The position numbers were made by a program, and so were the translations under genes. This document shows positions 8,668 to 17,310 of a stretch of 64,000 bases of DNA, piece after piece (the stretch's first letter is position 1; every line of letters starts with the position of its first letter). Location of the stretch: assembly GCF_022832385.1 (NCBI RefSeq), contig NZ_JALHLE010000009.1, forward strand, positions 124,001 through 188,000. The letters run 5' to 3'. Source of the stretch: Novosphingobium album (ex Hu et al. 2023). Its GTDB lineage: Bacteria > Pseudomonadota > Alphaproteobacteria > Sphingomonadales > Sphingomonadaceae. Under the pieces are notes generated by a model. That model made no database searches and had not been told where the DNA came from. It saw nothing but the letters and a program-made list of their open reading frames with translations.

Positions 8668-8982
8668 TCAGAGTATCGATACCGTGCGCGATGAACTGCC
8701 GCGAGCCACCGGGGCGGTATCATAACCGGGTTTCGCCTTTGCCCAGCGGCCAGCGAAGCCGAACGCCAGAACAACAAGATTGGCGAGGATCATCATCGAA
8801 AGCGCCAAACCTGCCTCAAGGAACAGCAATGCCGTGACGCCGAGAACGGCAAGATAAACCGCCGCCGCCAAGGCATAGAGACCGCGCGGCAGTTCCGCCT
8901 TCCTGTCCGCGCCCAAGCGCGACGGCGAATCGCTGACGCTGGCAAGGCCCTGAAGTTGTTCCTGGCTGAAGCGCTTCGACAT
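8668..8982 (-). CDS. Small membrane protein, 104 aa, unknown
   Basis: No known family recognised. After a hydrophilic N-terminus (SKRFSQEQLQGLASVSDS) come two hydrophobic segments, about residues 35-54 and 57-76, suggesting two membrane helices with both ends in the cytoplasm. The C-terminus is basic. The start at 8982 fits the conserved-looking hydrophilic beginning. A strong terminator lies downstream, so the gene is a single transcription unit. Confidence 0.6.
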   Translation of the reverse strand: MSKRFSQEQLQGLASVSDSPSRLGADRKAELPRGLYALAAAVYLAVLGVTALLFLEAGLALSMMILANLVVLAFGFAGRWAKAKPGYDTAPVARGSSSRTVSIL

Positions 8983-9069
8983 CGTGATGACCTCCGTACA
9001 GTCAGTGCACCATGTCGCAGCTCGGCGATTCACAAATTGACCGCCGTCAAACGCGGCGGTCTTTTCCCG

Positions 9070-9513
9070 TCATCCCCAGCGGGCGATATCCTCGAAATCC
9101 TGATCACGCGGCTCGATCCAGCGCCATTCGCCGCCCGCCTTCTCCCGCTTCCAGAACCACGATTCGCTCTTGAGGTGATCCATCGCGTAGTCCGCTGCGG
9201 CAAAGGCATCGCGCCGGTGCCGGGCGGCGGCGGCAACCAGCACGATCGGATCACCCGGTGCCATCACCCCGCTGCGATGAATCACCAGCAGCCCATCCAG
9301 ATCCCAGCGATCGCGCACGCTCTCCGCCAACGCCTTCATGGCCGGAAGCGTGAGCGGTCCGTAGTGCTGCAATTCAAGCGCCTCGACGCCGCCACCGGCG
9401 CGCACCTGGCCCAGAAAACTGACCACGCCGCCTGCTCCGGGATGCGCGGCCGTGAAGGCAGCGAGTTCGCAGGCCGGATCGAACCGATCGGCCAGCAGGC
9501 GCACATCGCTCAT
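9070..9513 (-). CDS. moaE: Molybdopterin synthase catalytic subunit
   Basis: A 147-aa MoaE, which transfers sulfur from thiocarboxylated MoaD to cyclic pyranopterin monophosphate in molybdenum cofactor synthesis. Seen: GGVVSFLGQVR, ALELQHYGPL, the catalytic-region HRSGVMAPGDPIVLVAAAA, RHRRDAFAAADYAMDHLKSESWFWKRE (split by conserved lysines), and WIEPRDQDF. Starts 1 bp after the moaD stop, so translation is probably coupled. Last gene of the folB-moaA-moaD-moaE run. Confidence 0.95.
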   Translation of the reverse strand: MSDVRLLADRFDPACELAAFTAAHPGAGGVVSFLGQVRAGGGVEALELQHYGPLTLPAMKALAESVRDRWDLDGLLVIHRSGVMAPGDPIVLVAAAARHRRDAFAAADYAMDHLKSESWFWKREKAGGEWRWIEPRDQDFEDIARWG

Positions 9514-9514
9514 C

Positions 9515-9757
9515 TCAGCCGCCCGAAACCGGGGGCAGGAATGCGATCTCGTCGCCATCCTTGAGCACCGGGGCATCCATGTCCTGCAGCAGGATACCGT
9601 TGACCGCGAGCTTCACGCGGGGCCCGCGCAAGGCACTTGCCAGCTCGGGCTCAAGCCCGTCGAGCACTGCATCGATCGTCACCGCGAGCGGGATCACGCG
9701 GCTGCCGCCACCCGCGACGTCCTCAAGACGCCCGAGAAACACCAGATTGAGTGCCAT
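9515..9757 (-). CDS. moaD: Molybdopterin synthase sulfur carrier subunit
   Basis: An 80-aa ubiquitin-like protein ending in Gly-Gly, the residue pair that is adenylated and thiocarboxylated. The LKDGDEIAFLPPVSGG end is diagnostic. It forms the heterotetramer with MoaE, encoded directly downstream, and follows moaA by 6 bp. Confidence 0.95.
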   Translation of the reverse strand: MALNLVFLGRLEDVAGGGSRVIPLAVTIDAVLDGLEPELASALRGPRVKLAVNGILLQDMDAPVLKDGDEIAFLPPVSGG

Positions 9758-9763
9758 AGCGCG

Positions 9764-10768
9764 TCATCCTCCCGTCATGGACATATGACGCGAAAGCGCC
9801 GGGGCGGCCCCGGGTTCCTCGATCACGAAGTTATGACGGGCAGGCTTGATGCGCATCGCCACGTCGAGCGCCTGCGCCAGTGCGGCTTCGGGATCGGCGC
9901 TTCGCAATGCCGCGCGCAGGTCCACGCGCTCGTTCCCGCCGAGGCAGGCGTAGAGCTGGCCGGTCGCGGTGACACGGATGCGGTTGCAGCCTTCACAGAA
10001 ATTGTTGGTGAGCGGGGTGATCAGGCCTAGCCGCCCGCCCGTCTCGTCCACGTCCCAATAGCGTGCCGGGCCGCCGGTGCGATGCCCGCTTGGTGTCATC
10101 GTCCATTGCCGCGCGAGCTGTTCCTGCACCGCCGCGAGCGGCAGGTAGTGGTCGAAGCGGTCTTCCTCGATTTCGCCCAGCGGCATAACCTCGATCAGCG
10201 TGGCATCGAAATGCTGCCCGTGCGCCCAGGCCACGAGGTCTGCGATCTCCTCCTCGTTCACGCCCTTGAGCGCGACGGTGTTGAGCTTCACCTTCAGGCC
10301 AGCCGCCTTGGCCGCCGCCAGACCTTCGAGAACCTGCGGCAGCGAATCGCGGCGGGACAGGCGCTCAAACGTCTCGCGGTCGAGCGTATCGAGCGAGACG
10401 TTCACCCGGCGGACCCCGGCCGCGAACAGGTCCTCGGCGAATTCGGCAAGGCGGGTGCCATTGGTGGTCAGCGTCAGCTCTTCCAGCCCGTCTCCGAGCT
10501 TGCGACCCAGTGCCTGCACCAGTTCGATCATGTCGCGGCGTACCAGCGGTTCGCCCCCGGTCAGGCGGATCTTGGTGATCCCGCGCGCAATGAAGCCCAG
10601 CGCCAGATCATGAAGCTCCTCAAGGCTCAGCACCTCCTTGCGCGGCAGGAAGGTCATGCGCTCGGGCATGCAATAGGAACAGCGCAAGTCGCACCGGTCG
10701 GTAACCGACAGCCGCAGATAGGTAATGCGGCGCTGGAACTGGTCCACGAGTGGGGCGAATGAACTCAT
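9764..10768 (-). CDS. moaA: GTP 3',8-cyclase MoaA, radical SAM enzyme
   Basis: A 334-aa protein catalysing the first step of molybdenum cofactor synthesis from GTP. The radical SAM cluster motif is visible as CDLRCSYC (residues about 27-34) and the second, C-terminal cluster as FCEGCNRIRVTATGQLYACL. LTGGEPLVRRD is the SAM-binding part. It ends in Gly-Gly, as MoaA proteins do. The start overlaps the preceding stop by 4 bp (ATGA), so it is coupled to the Rossmann-like gene. Confidence 0.96.
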   Translation of the reverse strand: MSSFAPLVDQFQRRITYLRLSVTDRCDLRCSYCMPERMTFLPRKEVLSLEELHDLALGFIARGITKIRLTGGEPLVRRDMIELVQALGRKLGDGLEELTLTTNGTRLAEFAEDLFAAGVRRVNVSLDTLDRETFERLSRRDSLPQVLEGLAAAKAAGLKVKLNTVALKGVNEEEIADLVAWAHGQHFDATLIEVMPLGEIEEDRFDHYLPLAAVQEQLARQWTMTPSGHRTGGPARYWDVDETGGRLGLITPLTNNFCEGCNRIRVTATGQLYACLGGNERVDLRAALRSADPEAALAQALDVAMRIKPARHNFVIEEPGAAPALSRHMSMTGG

Positions 10769-11112
10769 CCTGCCGGATATAGCACTGAACCCGCGCCATT
10801 TCCATCAAGCGGAAGGAGTTGCCCCGTAACCCCCGACGCACCGTCCAGCCACCGGGAAGCGGCATCGGCGGCGGCGGCCTCGCCGGTTTCGATGGCATTT
10901 ATGCGCGACGGGGCAAATCGCCTTGCCAACCCCTGCACCACGGCCAGCCGCCAGGCATGGTGCTCGTAGGACGCGGGAAGAAATACCAGCGTCAGCGGAT
11001 TGGCCCCCGCGTTCAGGGTCGCCTCGACGCCCGGCAGCACGCGGGCATGAAAATCCGCCGCGGCATCGAGCGGGTCATCCGCCAGCGGCCCGGCGTAGAG
11101 CAACTCCATCAA
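10765..11112 (-). CDS. Rossmann-fold-like protein between folB and moaA
   Basis: A 115-aa protein overlapping both neighbours by 4 bp (ATGA), so tightly coupled. The sequence resembles the C-terminal part of a short-chain dehydrogenase: LTLVFLPASYEHHAW in place of the S...YxxxK segment, RRFAPSRINAIETG in place of the usual R-V-N-A-I-x-P-G, and GVTGQLLPLDGN near the end. The cofactor-binding N-terminus is missing and the catalytic lysine is not in place. This suggests a degenerate SDR kept for a structural or binding role, perhaps in pterin metabolism given its neighbours; that role is inference. Confidence 0.65.
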   Translation of the reverse strand: MMELLYAGPLADDPLDAAADFHARVLPGVEATLNAGANPLTLVFLPASYEHHAWRLAVVQGLARRFAPSRINAIETGEAAAADAASRWLDGASGVTGQLLPLDGNGAGSVLYPAG

Positions 11113-11480
11113 CGCCGTTCCCGCGTCAGCGTCATCCCGATCTTCTCGCCGTTTTCGGCGATTGCCAGCTTTACGATCTTGACGGTCACCGCCTCGACCC
11201 GTTCGTCCTGCAGGAACAGCGTCTCGCAGACGTGATCGGCCACCGCCTCGATCAGCTTGAAATGGAGCCCCGGCGGCAAGGCATCGGAGGCCGCGAACTT
11301 GAGGTCCATGTAGTTCTTGCTGGCCCCGAGCGGGGTATCCGGCGCGTAATGGGCGATCGGCTTCAGGCGCACGGAGATCGTGAAGCGCAAGGGCTGCGGC
11401 TTGCCGGTCTCTTCCGAATAGATGCCAGTGAGGACATCCTGTTCGAAATCGGCAACTTCAAGGATAAGGCTGTCTGCCAT
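11109..11480 (-). CDS. folB: Dihydroneopterin aldolase
   Basis: A 123-aa FolB-like protein; the enzyme splits 7,8-dihydroneopterin in folate synthesis. Typical segments are LTGIYSEETGKPQPLRFTIS at the N-terminus and KLIEAVADHVCETLF in the middle. The VTVKIVKLAIAENGEKIG end is the usual final strand region, although the classical KPxA is altered to KLAIAE. First gene of the molybdopterin run; stop and next start overlap. Confidence 0.85.
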   Translation of the reverse strand: MADSLILEVADFEQDVLTGIYSEETGKPQPLRFTISVRLKPIAHYAPDTPLGASKNYMDLKFAASDALPPGLHFKLIEAVADHVCETLFLQDERVEAVTVKIVKLAIAENGEKIGMTLTRERR

Positions 11481-11595
11481 AAGCCGCCGATGCCATCGCC
11501 AAGGTCAAAAGTCCATCGCGCACGCAAGCACGGTGGAGCCGCCCGCCACCCGGTGCTAGACCCACCGCCGGAATGAACAGCGGAGACAGCTCCCC

Positions 11596-12336
11596 ATGCC
11601 CAAGATCATCCCTTCCCTGACGATCACCGCCCTTCTGCTCGCCAGCCCTGCCGCCGTGATGGCCGGCGATACGCCCGTCCCTGTCATTGCGGCGGCCGTG
11701 GCCGACAGTGCTCGTCCCGCCGAGGACGTGGCCCGCGACGCCCAGCGCAAGCCCGCCGAACTGATGACCTTCGCCGGGGTGCATGAAGGCGCCAGGATCG
11801 CCGAACTGGCCCCCGGCGGCGGTTACTACACGCGCCTGCTCAGCCTTGCCGTAGGCGCCGAAGGCCATGTCTTCGCCGATTCGAGCCGTCCGGTTCCTGC
11901 CGTCGAGGCCTGGGCCACCGAGCACCCGCAAGTCAGCATCTCGATCCTCAAGGCCGGAGACGATCTTGCCTCCGAGCCGGTCGATATCGTGTGGACCACC
12001 GAGAACTATCACGACTTCAAGAACGCGAAGATCGGCGAGAGCGATGCTGCTGCGCTCTACAATCAGGCCGCCTTCCGCGCACTCAAGCCCGGCGGTGTCT
12101 ACCTCATCAACGATCACGCCGCTGCCGCCGATGCTCCTGCCGATGTCACCTCGACGCTGCACCGCATCGCGGAAGCTACCGTGATCAGGGAAGTCGAGGC
12201 CGCCGGCTTCCAGTTGGCAGGCAAGAGCCCTGTGCTCGCCAACCCGGAAGACGATCACACGCTCAAGGTCTTCGATCCCGCCATCCGCGGCAAGACCGAC
12301 CAGTTCGTGCTGAAATTCGTGAAGCCCGAAAGCTGA
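11596..12336 (+). CDS. Exported class I SAM-dependent methyltransferase-like protein
   Basis: A 246-aa protein with a cleavable signal peptide (hydrophobic to residue about 23, ending VMAGD) followed by a Rossmann methyltransferase domain. The SAM-binding region reads IAELAPGGGYYTRLLS, and LKPGGVYLINDHAA is the later motif. It matches the COG4798 type of predicted methyltransferases, which are exported and of unknown substrate. It is convergent with the following gene, with only 7 bp between their stops. Confidence 0.82.
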   Translation: MPKIIPSLTITALLLASPAAVMAGDTPVPVIAAAVADSARPAEDVARDAQRKPAELMTFAGVHEGARIAELAPGGGYYTRLLSLAVGAEGHVFADSSRPVPAVEAWATEHPQVSISILKAGDDLASEPVDIVWTTENYHDFKNAKIGESDAAALYNQAAFRALKPGGVYLINDHAAAADAPADVTSTLHRIAEATVIREVEAAGFQLAGKSPVLANPEDDHTLKVFDPAIRGKTDQFVLKFVKPES

Positions 12337-12343
12337 GGCGGCT

Positions 12344-13228
12344 CTAGTCGCGGCGCCAGCGCGCGAAGATGGCTGTAGGCAGCAGACGCCCCAGCCCGTC
12401 TTCGCGCACGGCGAGATCGCCATGTTCGATGGTGCCGGGCAGACCGGCAAACAGTTCGTCCAGCAGCCCTGCCAGCGCCAGCGAGGACATGCGCACGGCA
12501 TAGACCGTGAGAAACAGGAACCGGCTCTCCTCGTCCAGCAGCTGGCGGCAATCACCCAGCAGGCCGGGCAGGTTTTCCTCCAGACGCCAGGTCTCGCCAT
12601 TGGGGCCGCGCCCGAACTTGGGGGGATCGAGGATGATCCCGTCGTAGCGCTTGCCCCGGCGCACTTCGCGCGCGGCGAACTTGGCGGCATCGTCGATAAG
12701 CCAGCGCACCGGGCGGTCTTCCAGCCCGGCCAGCGCGGCATTCTCGCGCGCCTGGGCGACCGATTTCTTCGACGCATCAACATGCGTCACCGGACCGTGC
12801 GCAGAAAGCGCCATCGTGCCCACACCAGTGTAGCCGAACAGGTTCAGCGTGGAGGCATCATCGCGCCCGGCCAACTGCTCGCGCATCCAGTCCCACACGG
12901 GGGCCATATCGGGGAAGAACCCCAGATGGCGGAAAGGCGTGCACTGCGCGGTGAACGACACTTCGTTCCACGCCAGCGGCCAGCCATCGCGAGGGACCGG
13001 CTTGTCGAATTGCCAGCGTCCGCCCCCGTCCTCGTCCGAGCCGGGGACGAATTCGCCATGGGCATCCCAGTCGGCAATGCGCGGCGTCCACATTGCCTGC
13101 GGTTCCGGGCGGACGAAACGGTAAGCGCCATAGCGCTCAAGCTTGCGGCCATGGCCCGAATCGACGAGGCCATAATCCTCCCAGCCCTCGCCGGCGAGGA
13201 CAACGGGCTGGGTAACGAGCTGCGCCAT
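12344..13228 (-). CDS. Class I SAM-dependent methyltransferase, RlmI-like (COG1092)
   Basis: A 294-aa protein. The methyltransferase domain shows LNLFGYTGVGTMALSAHGP as the SAM site, a VTHVDASKKSVAQAREN acidic loop and the substrate-side motif ILDPPKFGRGPNGETW. Such proteins methylate rRNA bases, but the PUA domain of true RlmI is absent, so the target is open. The ATG overlaps the thrC stop by one base (TGATG), indicating coupled translation. Confidence 0.85.
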   Translation of the reverse strand: MAQLVTQPVVLAGEGWEDYGLVDSGHGRKLERYGAYRFVRPEPQAMWTPRIADWDAHGEFVPGSDEDGGGRWQFDKPVPRDGWPLAWNEVSFTAQCTPFRHLGFFPDMAPVWDWMREQLAGRDDASTLNLFGYTGVGTMALSAHGPVTHVDASKKSVAQARENAALAGLEDRPVRWLIDDAAKFAAREVRRGKRYDGIILDPPKFGRGPNGETWRLEENLPGLLGDCRQLLDEESRFLFLTVYAVRMSSLALAGLLDELFAGLPGTIEHGDLAVREDGLGRLLPTAIFARWRRD

Positions 13229-14628
13229 CAGGCCTTCGGGGTGGCGTGGCTCGCCACGAACTCCGAGACTGCCGCGTAGTCGCCCGGCAGTTCGACGCAC
13301 TTTTCCTCGCGGTCGAACAGGTCGCCCACGCGGGACGGCAGGCTCGGCCGGTGGCCGGTGGCTCGTTCGACCGCGTCACGGAACTTGGCCGGATGCGCAG
13401 TCGCCAGCGTGACGACCGGGGTTGCGGCATCGATGCCGCCCGTGCGCGCGGCAAACAGGCCGCAGGCGGTGTGCGGATCGATCAACTCGCCGCAGCTTTC
13501 CCAGGCCCAGCGAATGGTCGAAGCCATATCGTCGGCATCAGCGCGCGCCGACTGGAACAGCGCGGCAGCGCCTTCGCGCTGGGCATTGGTGAGCTGCATC
13601 GCCTTGCTCGCCTCAAAGCCTGCCATCTGCTCGGCCATCGCCTTGCCGTCACGGCCACCGAGATCGAACAACAGGCGCTCGAAGTTCGACGAGACCTGGA
13701 TGTCCATCGAAGGCGCGGCGGTCGGGGTGACGGTGCCCTGCGAATAGTCGCCGGTGGAGAGCGCGCGGTGGAGGATGTCGTTGACGTTGGTAGCGACGAT
13801 CAGCTTTTCGACCGGCAGCCCCATCTTTGCAGCGACATAGCCCGCGAAGACATCGCCGAAATTGCCCGTCGGCACCGAGAACGCCACCGCGCGGTGCGGC
13901 GCGCCGAGCTGCAGGCCGGCGGCGAAGTAATAGACTACCTGCGCCATCAGGCGGGCCCAGTTGATCGAGTTCACCGCGCCGATCGCGAAACGCCCGGTCA
14001 TGTCCGTGTCATTGAACATGCGCTTCACCATCGCCTGCGCATCGTCGAACGAGCCTTCTATGGCGATGTTGTAGACATTGGGCGCCAAGACCGTGGTCAT
14101 CTGGCGGCGCTGCACGTCCGAAACGCGGCCGTGCGGGTGGAGCATGAAGATGTCCACCTTCTCACGGCCTGCGACGGCGTCGATGGCGGCCGAGCCGGTA
14201 TCGCCCGAGGTCGCGCCTACAATCGTCAGGTTCCGGTCCGAACGGCCGAGAAACTCTTCGAAGAGCAGGCCGAGCAGCTGCAGCGCCACGTCCTTGAACG
14301 CGAGTGTTGGGCCGTGGAAAAGTTCCAGCACCCACTGCTGCTCGTCGAGCTGCTTGAGCGGCGTCACCGCCTTGTGCGCGAAGCGCCCATAGGCCTGCGT
14401 CGTCAGTTCGAGCAGGCGGTCATAGGTCAGGCTATCGCCCACGAACGGCGCCATGACTTTTGCGGCCAGCTCCGCGTAGGGCAGGCCCGCCATCGCGGCG
14501 ATCTCGTCGCTGGAAAAGCGCGGCCATTCGCGCGGCACGTAGAGGCCGCCGTCCGAAGCGAGCCCTGCCAGCGTGGCGCCTTCGAAATCAAGCGCCGGAG
14601 CGCTGCCGCGAGTGCTGATGTATTCCAT
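13228..14628 (-). CDS. thrC: Threonine synthase
   Basis: A 466-aa PLP enzyme turning O-phosphohomoserine into threonine. Seen: EYISTRGSAPALDFEGA start, the PLP lysine motif GPTLAFKDVALQLLG, VGATSGDTGSAAIDA for the phosphate of PLP, and VPTGNFGDVFAGYVAAKMG. The ATG at 14628 has AGGA six bases upstream; an alternative TTG lies two codons earlier. It follows the SURF1 gene by 67 bp, ending the respiratory gene run. Confidence 0.96.
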   Translation of the reverse strand: MEYISTRGSAPALDFEGATLAGLASDGGLYVPREWPRFSSDEIAAMAGLPYAELAAKVMAPFVGDSLTYDRLLELTTQAYGRFAHKAVTPLKQLDEQQWVLELFHGPTLAFKDVALQLLGLLFEEFLGRSDRNLTIVGATSGDTGSAAIDAVAGREKVDIFMLHPHGRVSDVQRRQMTTVLAPNVYNIAIEGSFDDAQAMVKRMFNDTDMTGRFAIGAVNSINWARLMAQVVYYFAAGLQLGAPHRAVAFSVPTGNFGDVFAGYVAAKMGLPVEKLIVATNVNDILHRALSTGDYSQGTVTPTAAPSMDIQVSSNFERLLFDLGGRDGKAMAEQMAGFEASKAMQLTNAQREGAAALFQSARADADDMASTIRWAWESCGELIDPHTACGLFAARTGGIDAATPVVTLATAHPAKFRDAVERATGHRPSLPSRVGDLFDREEKCVELPGDYAAVSEFVASHATPKA

Positions 14629-14695
14629 GGCCAATCCTGTTGTTTGCGGCGCGGTTAGCGGGATGAGGCCGGAAAGGAAAGCCTACACGTGGTGG

Positions 14696-15262
14696 TCAGC
14701 CCTGCCGCGGCCGCTTCCACAACGCGATGGCATAGATCGCCAGCGCCGTACCGGCGAAGAAGAACCACTGGATCGCATAGGCAAAGTGGTTGTTCGGTAT
14801 CTCCGAAGGATCGGGCTTCGCACTGGCCTGAAGCCCGGCGAGCGGCGGATCTGCAACCAGACGTGGCCCCGGTGCGATGGTTCCGTCAACCTCGCCACCC
14901 TGCCACTCCAGCGCAGCATTGGGCTGCTGCGACCAGCCCAGTACCACCAGTGCCGTGCCCCCGGACGGCAGCACGCATTCCACTGTCTGCGCCATGCCCG
15001 ATTCGCCCGCCATATTGCGGCCCGCCATGCTGCTGTGATTCGTCACGCCCGCGCAGGTGAGGTGCGCGCGGTGATAGAGAAGGTCCTCACCCGGTCCTTC
15101 CGGCGGCCACGCCATCTCGGTGCCGGAACGTTGCGCAGCCGCATAGTCAGCAAGCAGCGCCTCCTTCCACTGAAGCCGGTGCAGCTGCCACACGCCCAAT
15201 GAAACCATCATGGCAACAGCGGCAAGGACGACAAGCGTCGGCAAGACGGGAATGCGGCGCAC
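14696..15262 (-). CDS. SURF1 family cytochrome oxidase assembly protein
   Basis: A 188-aa membrane protein that helps haem a insertion into cytochrome c oxidase. It has an N-terminal helix (VLPTLVVLAAVAMMVSLGVWQLHR) followed by WKEALL, and a C-terminal helix preceded by NNHFAYAIQWFFFAG, the diagnostic SURF1 end. The start is GTG at 15262, with AAGGA upstream. It is 5 bp downstream of the DUF983 gene and belongs to the oxidase operon. Confidence 0.9.
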   Translation of the reverse strand: MRRIPVLPTLVVLAAVAMMVSLGVWQLHRLQWKEALLADYAAAQRSGTEMAWPPEGPGEDLLYHRAHLTCAGVTNHSSMAGRNMAGESGMAQTVECVLPSGGTALVVLGWSQQPNAALEWQGGEVDGTIAPGPRLVADPPLAGLQASAKPDPSEIPNNHFAYAIQWFFFAGTALAIYAIALWKRPRQG

Positions 15263-15267
15263 GTCAG

Positions 15268-15654
15268 TCAGTCCTTGATGCGGCCCTCGCCAGCGCGGCG
15301 GCGGTACTCGGCACCCAGGAGCCAGGCCTTGGCAACGCGCAACCCGCCGATCACCAGCACGGTCGTCACGGGTATCCACAGCACGGCATGCACCCAGAAT
15401 GGCGGCTCGAACGAGAGCTGGAGCCAGATGGCCAATACCGCAACGATCGTGCCGACAATCAGCGTCAGGAATGCGGCCGGGCCGTCACCGACATTGAACT
15501 GCGAGTAGTCCAATCCGCAGGATCGGCAGCGTGGTGCGAACTTCGCCATGCCATCGAACAGCGTCTTCGCCCCGCAGCGCGGGCAGAGACCGAAAAGGGC
15601 AGCCGAAGCGGTCTCCGGCTGCCCCTCAGATTTCGGATTACCGGTCTCCGGCAT
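15268..15654 (-). CDS. DUF983 zinc-ribbon membrane protein
   Basis: A 128-aa protein. CPRCGAKTLF and CRSCGLDY form a four-cysteine zinc ribbon, followed by two membrane helices (PAAFLTLIVGTIVAVLAIWL and VLWIPVTTVLVIGGLRV). DUF983 genes regularly lie next to coxC and SURF1 in alphaproteobacteria, suggesting a role in oxidase assembly. Its ATG overlaps the coxC stop by one base (TAATG). Confidence 0.9.
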   Translation of the reverse strand: MPETGNPKSEGQPETASAALFGLCPRCGAKTLFDGMAKFAPRCRSCGLDYSQFNVGDGPAAFLTLIVGTIVAVLAIWLQLSFEPPFWVHAVLWIPVTTVLVIGGLRVAKAWLLGAEYRRRAGEGRIKD

Positions 15655-16475
15655 TATTCGATGACAGCGCCCGCGTTGCCCCAGATGTAGATGCACACGA
15701 AGAGGAACAGCCACACGACGTCGACGAAGTGCCAATACCACGCAGCGGCTTCGAAGCCGAAGTGCTGGCGCGGGGTGAAGTCACCCTTGTACGAGCGCAC
15801 GAGGCAGACGATCAGCATGATGGTGCCCACGATCACGTGGAAGCCGTGGAAGCCGGTCGCCATGTAGAACGCCGAACCATAGGTGTTCTGGCCGAAGGCA
15901 AACGGTGCGTGAATGTACTCGTAAGCCTGGATCGAGGTAAACAGCAGGCCGAGCAGCACGGTCGCCCACAGCCCCTTCTTCAGGCCATCGCGGTCACCGT
16001 GGATCAGCGAGTGGTGCGCCCAGGTGACAGTGGTGCCCGAGCACAGCAGGATCAGCGTGTTGAGCAGCGGCAGGGCGAAGGGGTCCATGACTGCTTCGAT
16101 CGCCTTGGGCGGCCACTGGCCACCGACCACCTCGGCCAGCGTCGAAGGGAACAGCGAGAAGTCGAAGAACGCCCAGAACCAGCCGACGAAGAACATCACT
16201 TCCGAAGCGATGAACAGGATCATGCCGTAACGCTGGTGCAGCTGCACGACAGGCGTGTGATCGCCAGCGTGCGCTTCGTTGATGATCTTCGAGAACCACA
16301 TGAACATGGACGCCAGCAGAACCGCCAGCCCCAGCCACGGCACGAAATGACCACCAGGCATGCCGTGCATGAACAGCACCATGCCCGAAGTGAACGTCAA
16401 TGCGCCGATGGTCGTGGCGAGCGGCGCGATATCCGGCGGAAGGATGTGGTAATCGTGGTTCTTCGTACCGGCCAT
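15654..16475 (-). CDS. coxC: Cytochrome c oxidase subunit III
   Basis: A 273-aa multi-helix protein, seven membrane segments expected. Diagnostic segments: HDYHILPPSxxP-like start (HILPPDIAPLA), EVMFFVGWFWAFFDFSLFP, WAHHSLIHGDR and HGFHVIVGTIMLIVC, ending with WYWHFVDVVWLFLF. It belongs to the aa3-type terminal oxidase. The ATG at 16475 is preferred over one at 16499 because the conserved HDYHILPP begins nine residues in. Confidence 0.96.
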   Translation of the reverse strand: MAGTKNHDYHILPPDIAPLATTIGALTFTSGMVLFMHGMPGGHFVPWLGLAVLLASMFMWFSKIINEAHAGDHTPVVQLHQRYGMILFIASEVMFFVGWFWAFFDFSLFPSTLAEVVGGQWPPKAIEAVMDPFALPLLNTLILLCSGTTVTWAHHSLIHGDRDGLKKGLWATVLLGLLFTSIQAYEYIHAPFAFGQNTYGSAFYMATGFHGFHVIVGTIMLIVCLVRSYKGDFTPRQHFGFEAAAWYWHFVDVVWLFLFVCIYIWGNAGAVIE

Positions 16476-16555
16476 GGTGCCTACTTCCCCGTTTTCCAAC
16501 TGTCTATTTTCCTGCGGTTCCCCCCATAGGCCCCGCGCACAGATTCCGGGAGGCC

Positions 16556-17158
16556 TTAACCGCCCGATTTGTTCTGGTCCAGTGTCTTTCCATCACCGAT
16601 CGACGTTACGTGAAACGTATAGCTGAGCGTGATCTCGTGCACGTCCTTGTTGTCCGGATCATCGAGGATCGCCGGATCGATGTAATAGAGCACCGGCATC
16701 CGCACTTCCTCGCCGGGCTTGAGCGTCTGCTCGGTGAAGCAGAAGCACTGAATCTTGTTGAAGTATTTTGCTGCCTGCTCCGGCTCGACATTGAAGCTTG
16801 CCGTGCCGGTGACGGTCTGGGTCGAATCGTTCTTCGCCCAGAACAGCGCCATGTCGCGCGCGCCGATCGATACCGTGTCAGTGCGTTGCAGCGGCTTGAA
16901 TTCCCAGGGCATGTCGCGGGCGACATTGGCGTCGAAGCGCACCCGCATCTCGTGACCGCTGTCCTTGATGGTGGCGGCCTGCGCCACGTCCACCCGGCGG
17001 GTGGTACCGCCGTAACCGGTGACCTGGCAGAAGATGCGGTAAAGAGGCACCGACGCGTAGCCGAGACCGAGCATCCCCAGCGCCAGCGACAAGGCGACAG
17101 TCGCAACCTTGCGGTTGCTTTGCCTGGCCCTTTCGGTCGCGCTGATCGTGCCGCTCAT
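16556..17158 (-). CDS. ctaG: Cytochrome c oxidase assembly protein CtaG/Cox11
   Basis: A 200-aa copper chaperone delivering Cu(B) to subunit I. One N-terminal membrane helix (VATVALSLALGMLGLGYASVP), then LYRIFCQVTGYGGTT, and the copper-binding KIQCFCFTEQTL with the CxC pair. MPVLYYIDP is also diagnostic. It starts 6 bp after the small 44-aa gene, inside the oxidase operon. Confidence 0.96.
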   Translation of the reverse strand: MSGTISATERARQSNRKVATVALSLALGMLGLGYASVPLYRIFCQVTGYGGTTRRVDVAQAATIKDSGHEMRVRFDANVARDMPWEFKPLQRTDTVSIGARDMALFWAKNDSTQTVTGTASFNVEPEQAAKYFNKIQCFCFTEQTLKPGEEVRMPVLYYIDPAILDDPDNKDVHEITLSYTFHVTSIGDGKTLDQNKSGG

Positions 17159-17164
17159 GACCGC

Positions 17165-17299
17165 TCAGCCCATCTTGGCAATCGAGATGAAGAACACGAG
17201 GATGACAAAGCCCGCAAGGCTCAGGCCGAGAACGCGATTGCGGCTCTTGCGAATCTGGTCGATGGTCCGGCGGTCCCGCTCGGAATTGGGATTGTCCAT
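17165..17299 (-). CDS. 44-aa membrane protein in the oxidase operon
   Basis: A small protein with a charged N-terminus (NPNSERDRRTIDQIRKSRN) and one membrane helix (VLGLSLAGFVILVFFISIA). It lies between ctaB and ctaG with gaps of 11 and 6 bp, the position of the short CoxF-like proteins seen in alphaproteobacterial oxidase operons. Probably an assembly or accessory subunit; the function is inferred from position alone. Confidence 0.8.
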   Translation of the reverse strand: MDNPNSERDRRTIDQIRKSRNRVLGLSLAGFVILVFFISIAKMG

Positions 17300-17310
17300 G
17301 CCTGCCCCGC

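Noticed and set aside
13246..14658. A 470-codon plus-strand frame opposite thrC
   Set aside because: Antisense shadow of threonine synthase with Arg/Ala/Gly-rich nonsense sequence.
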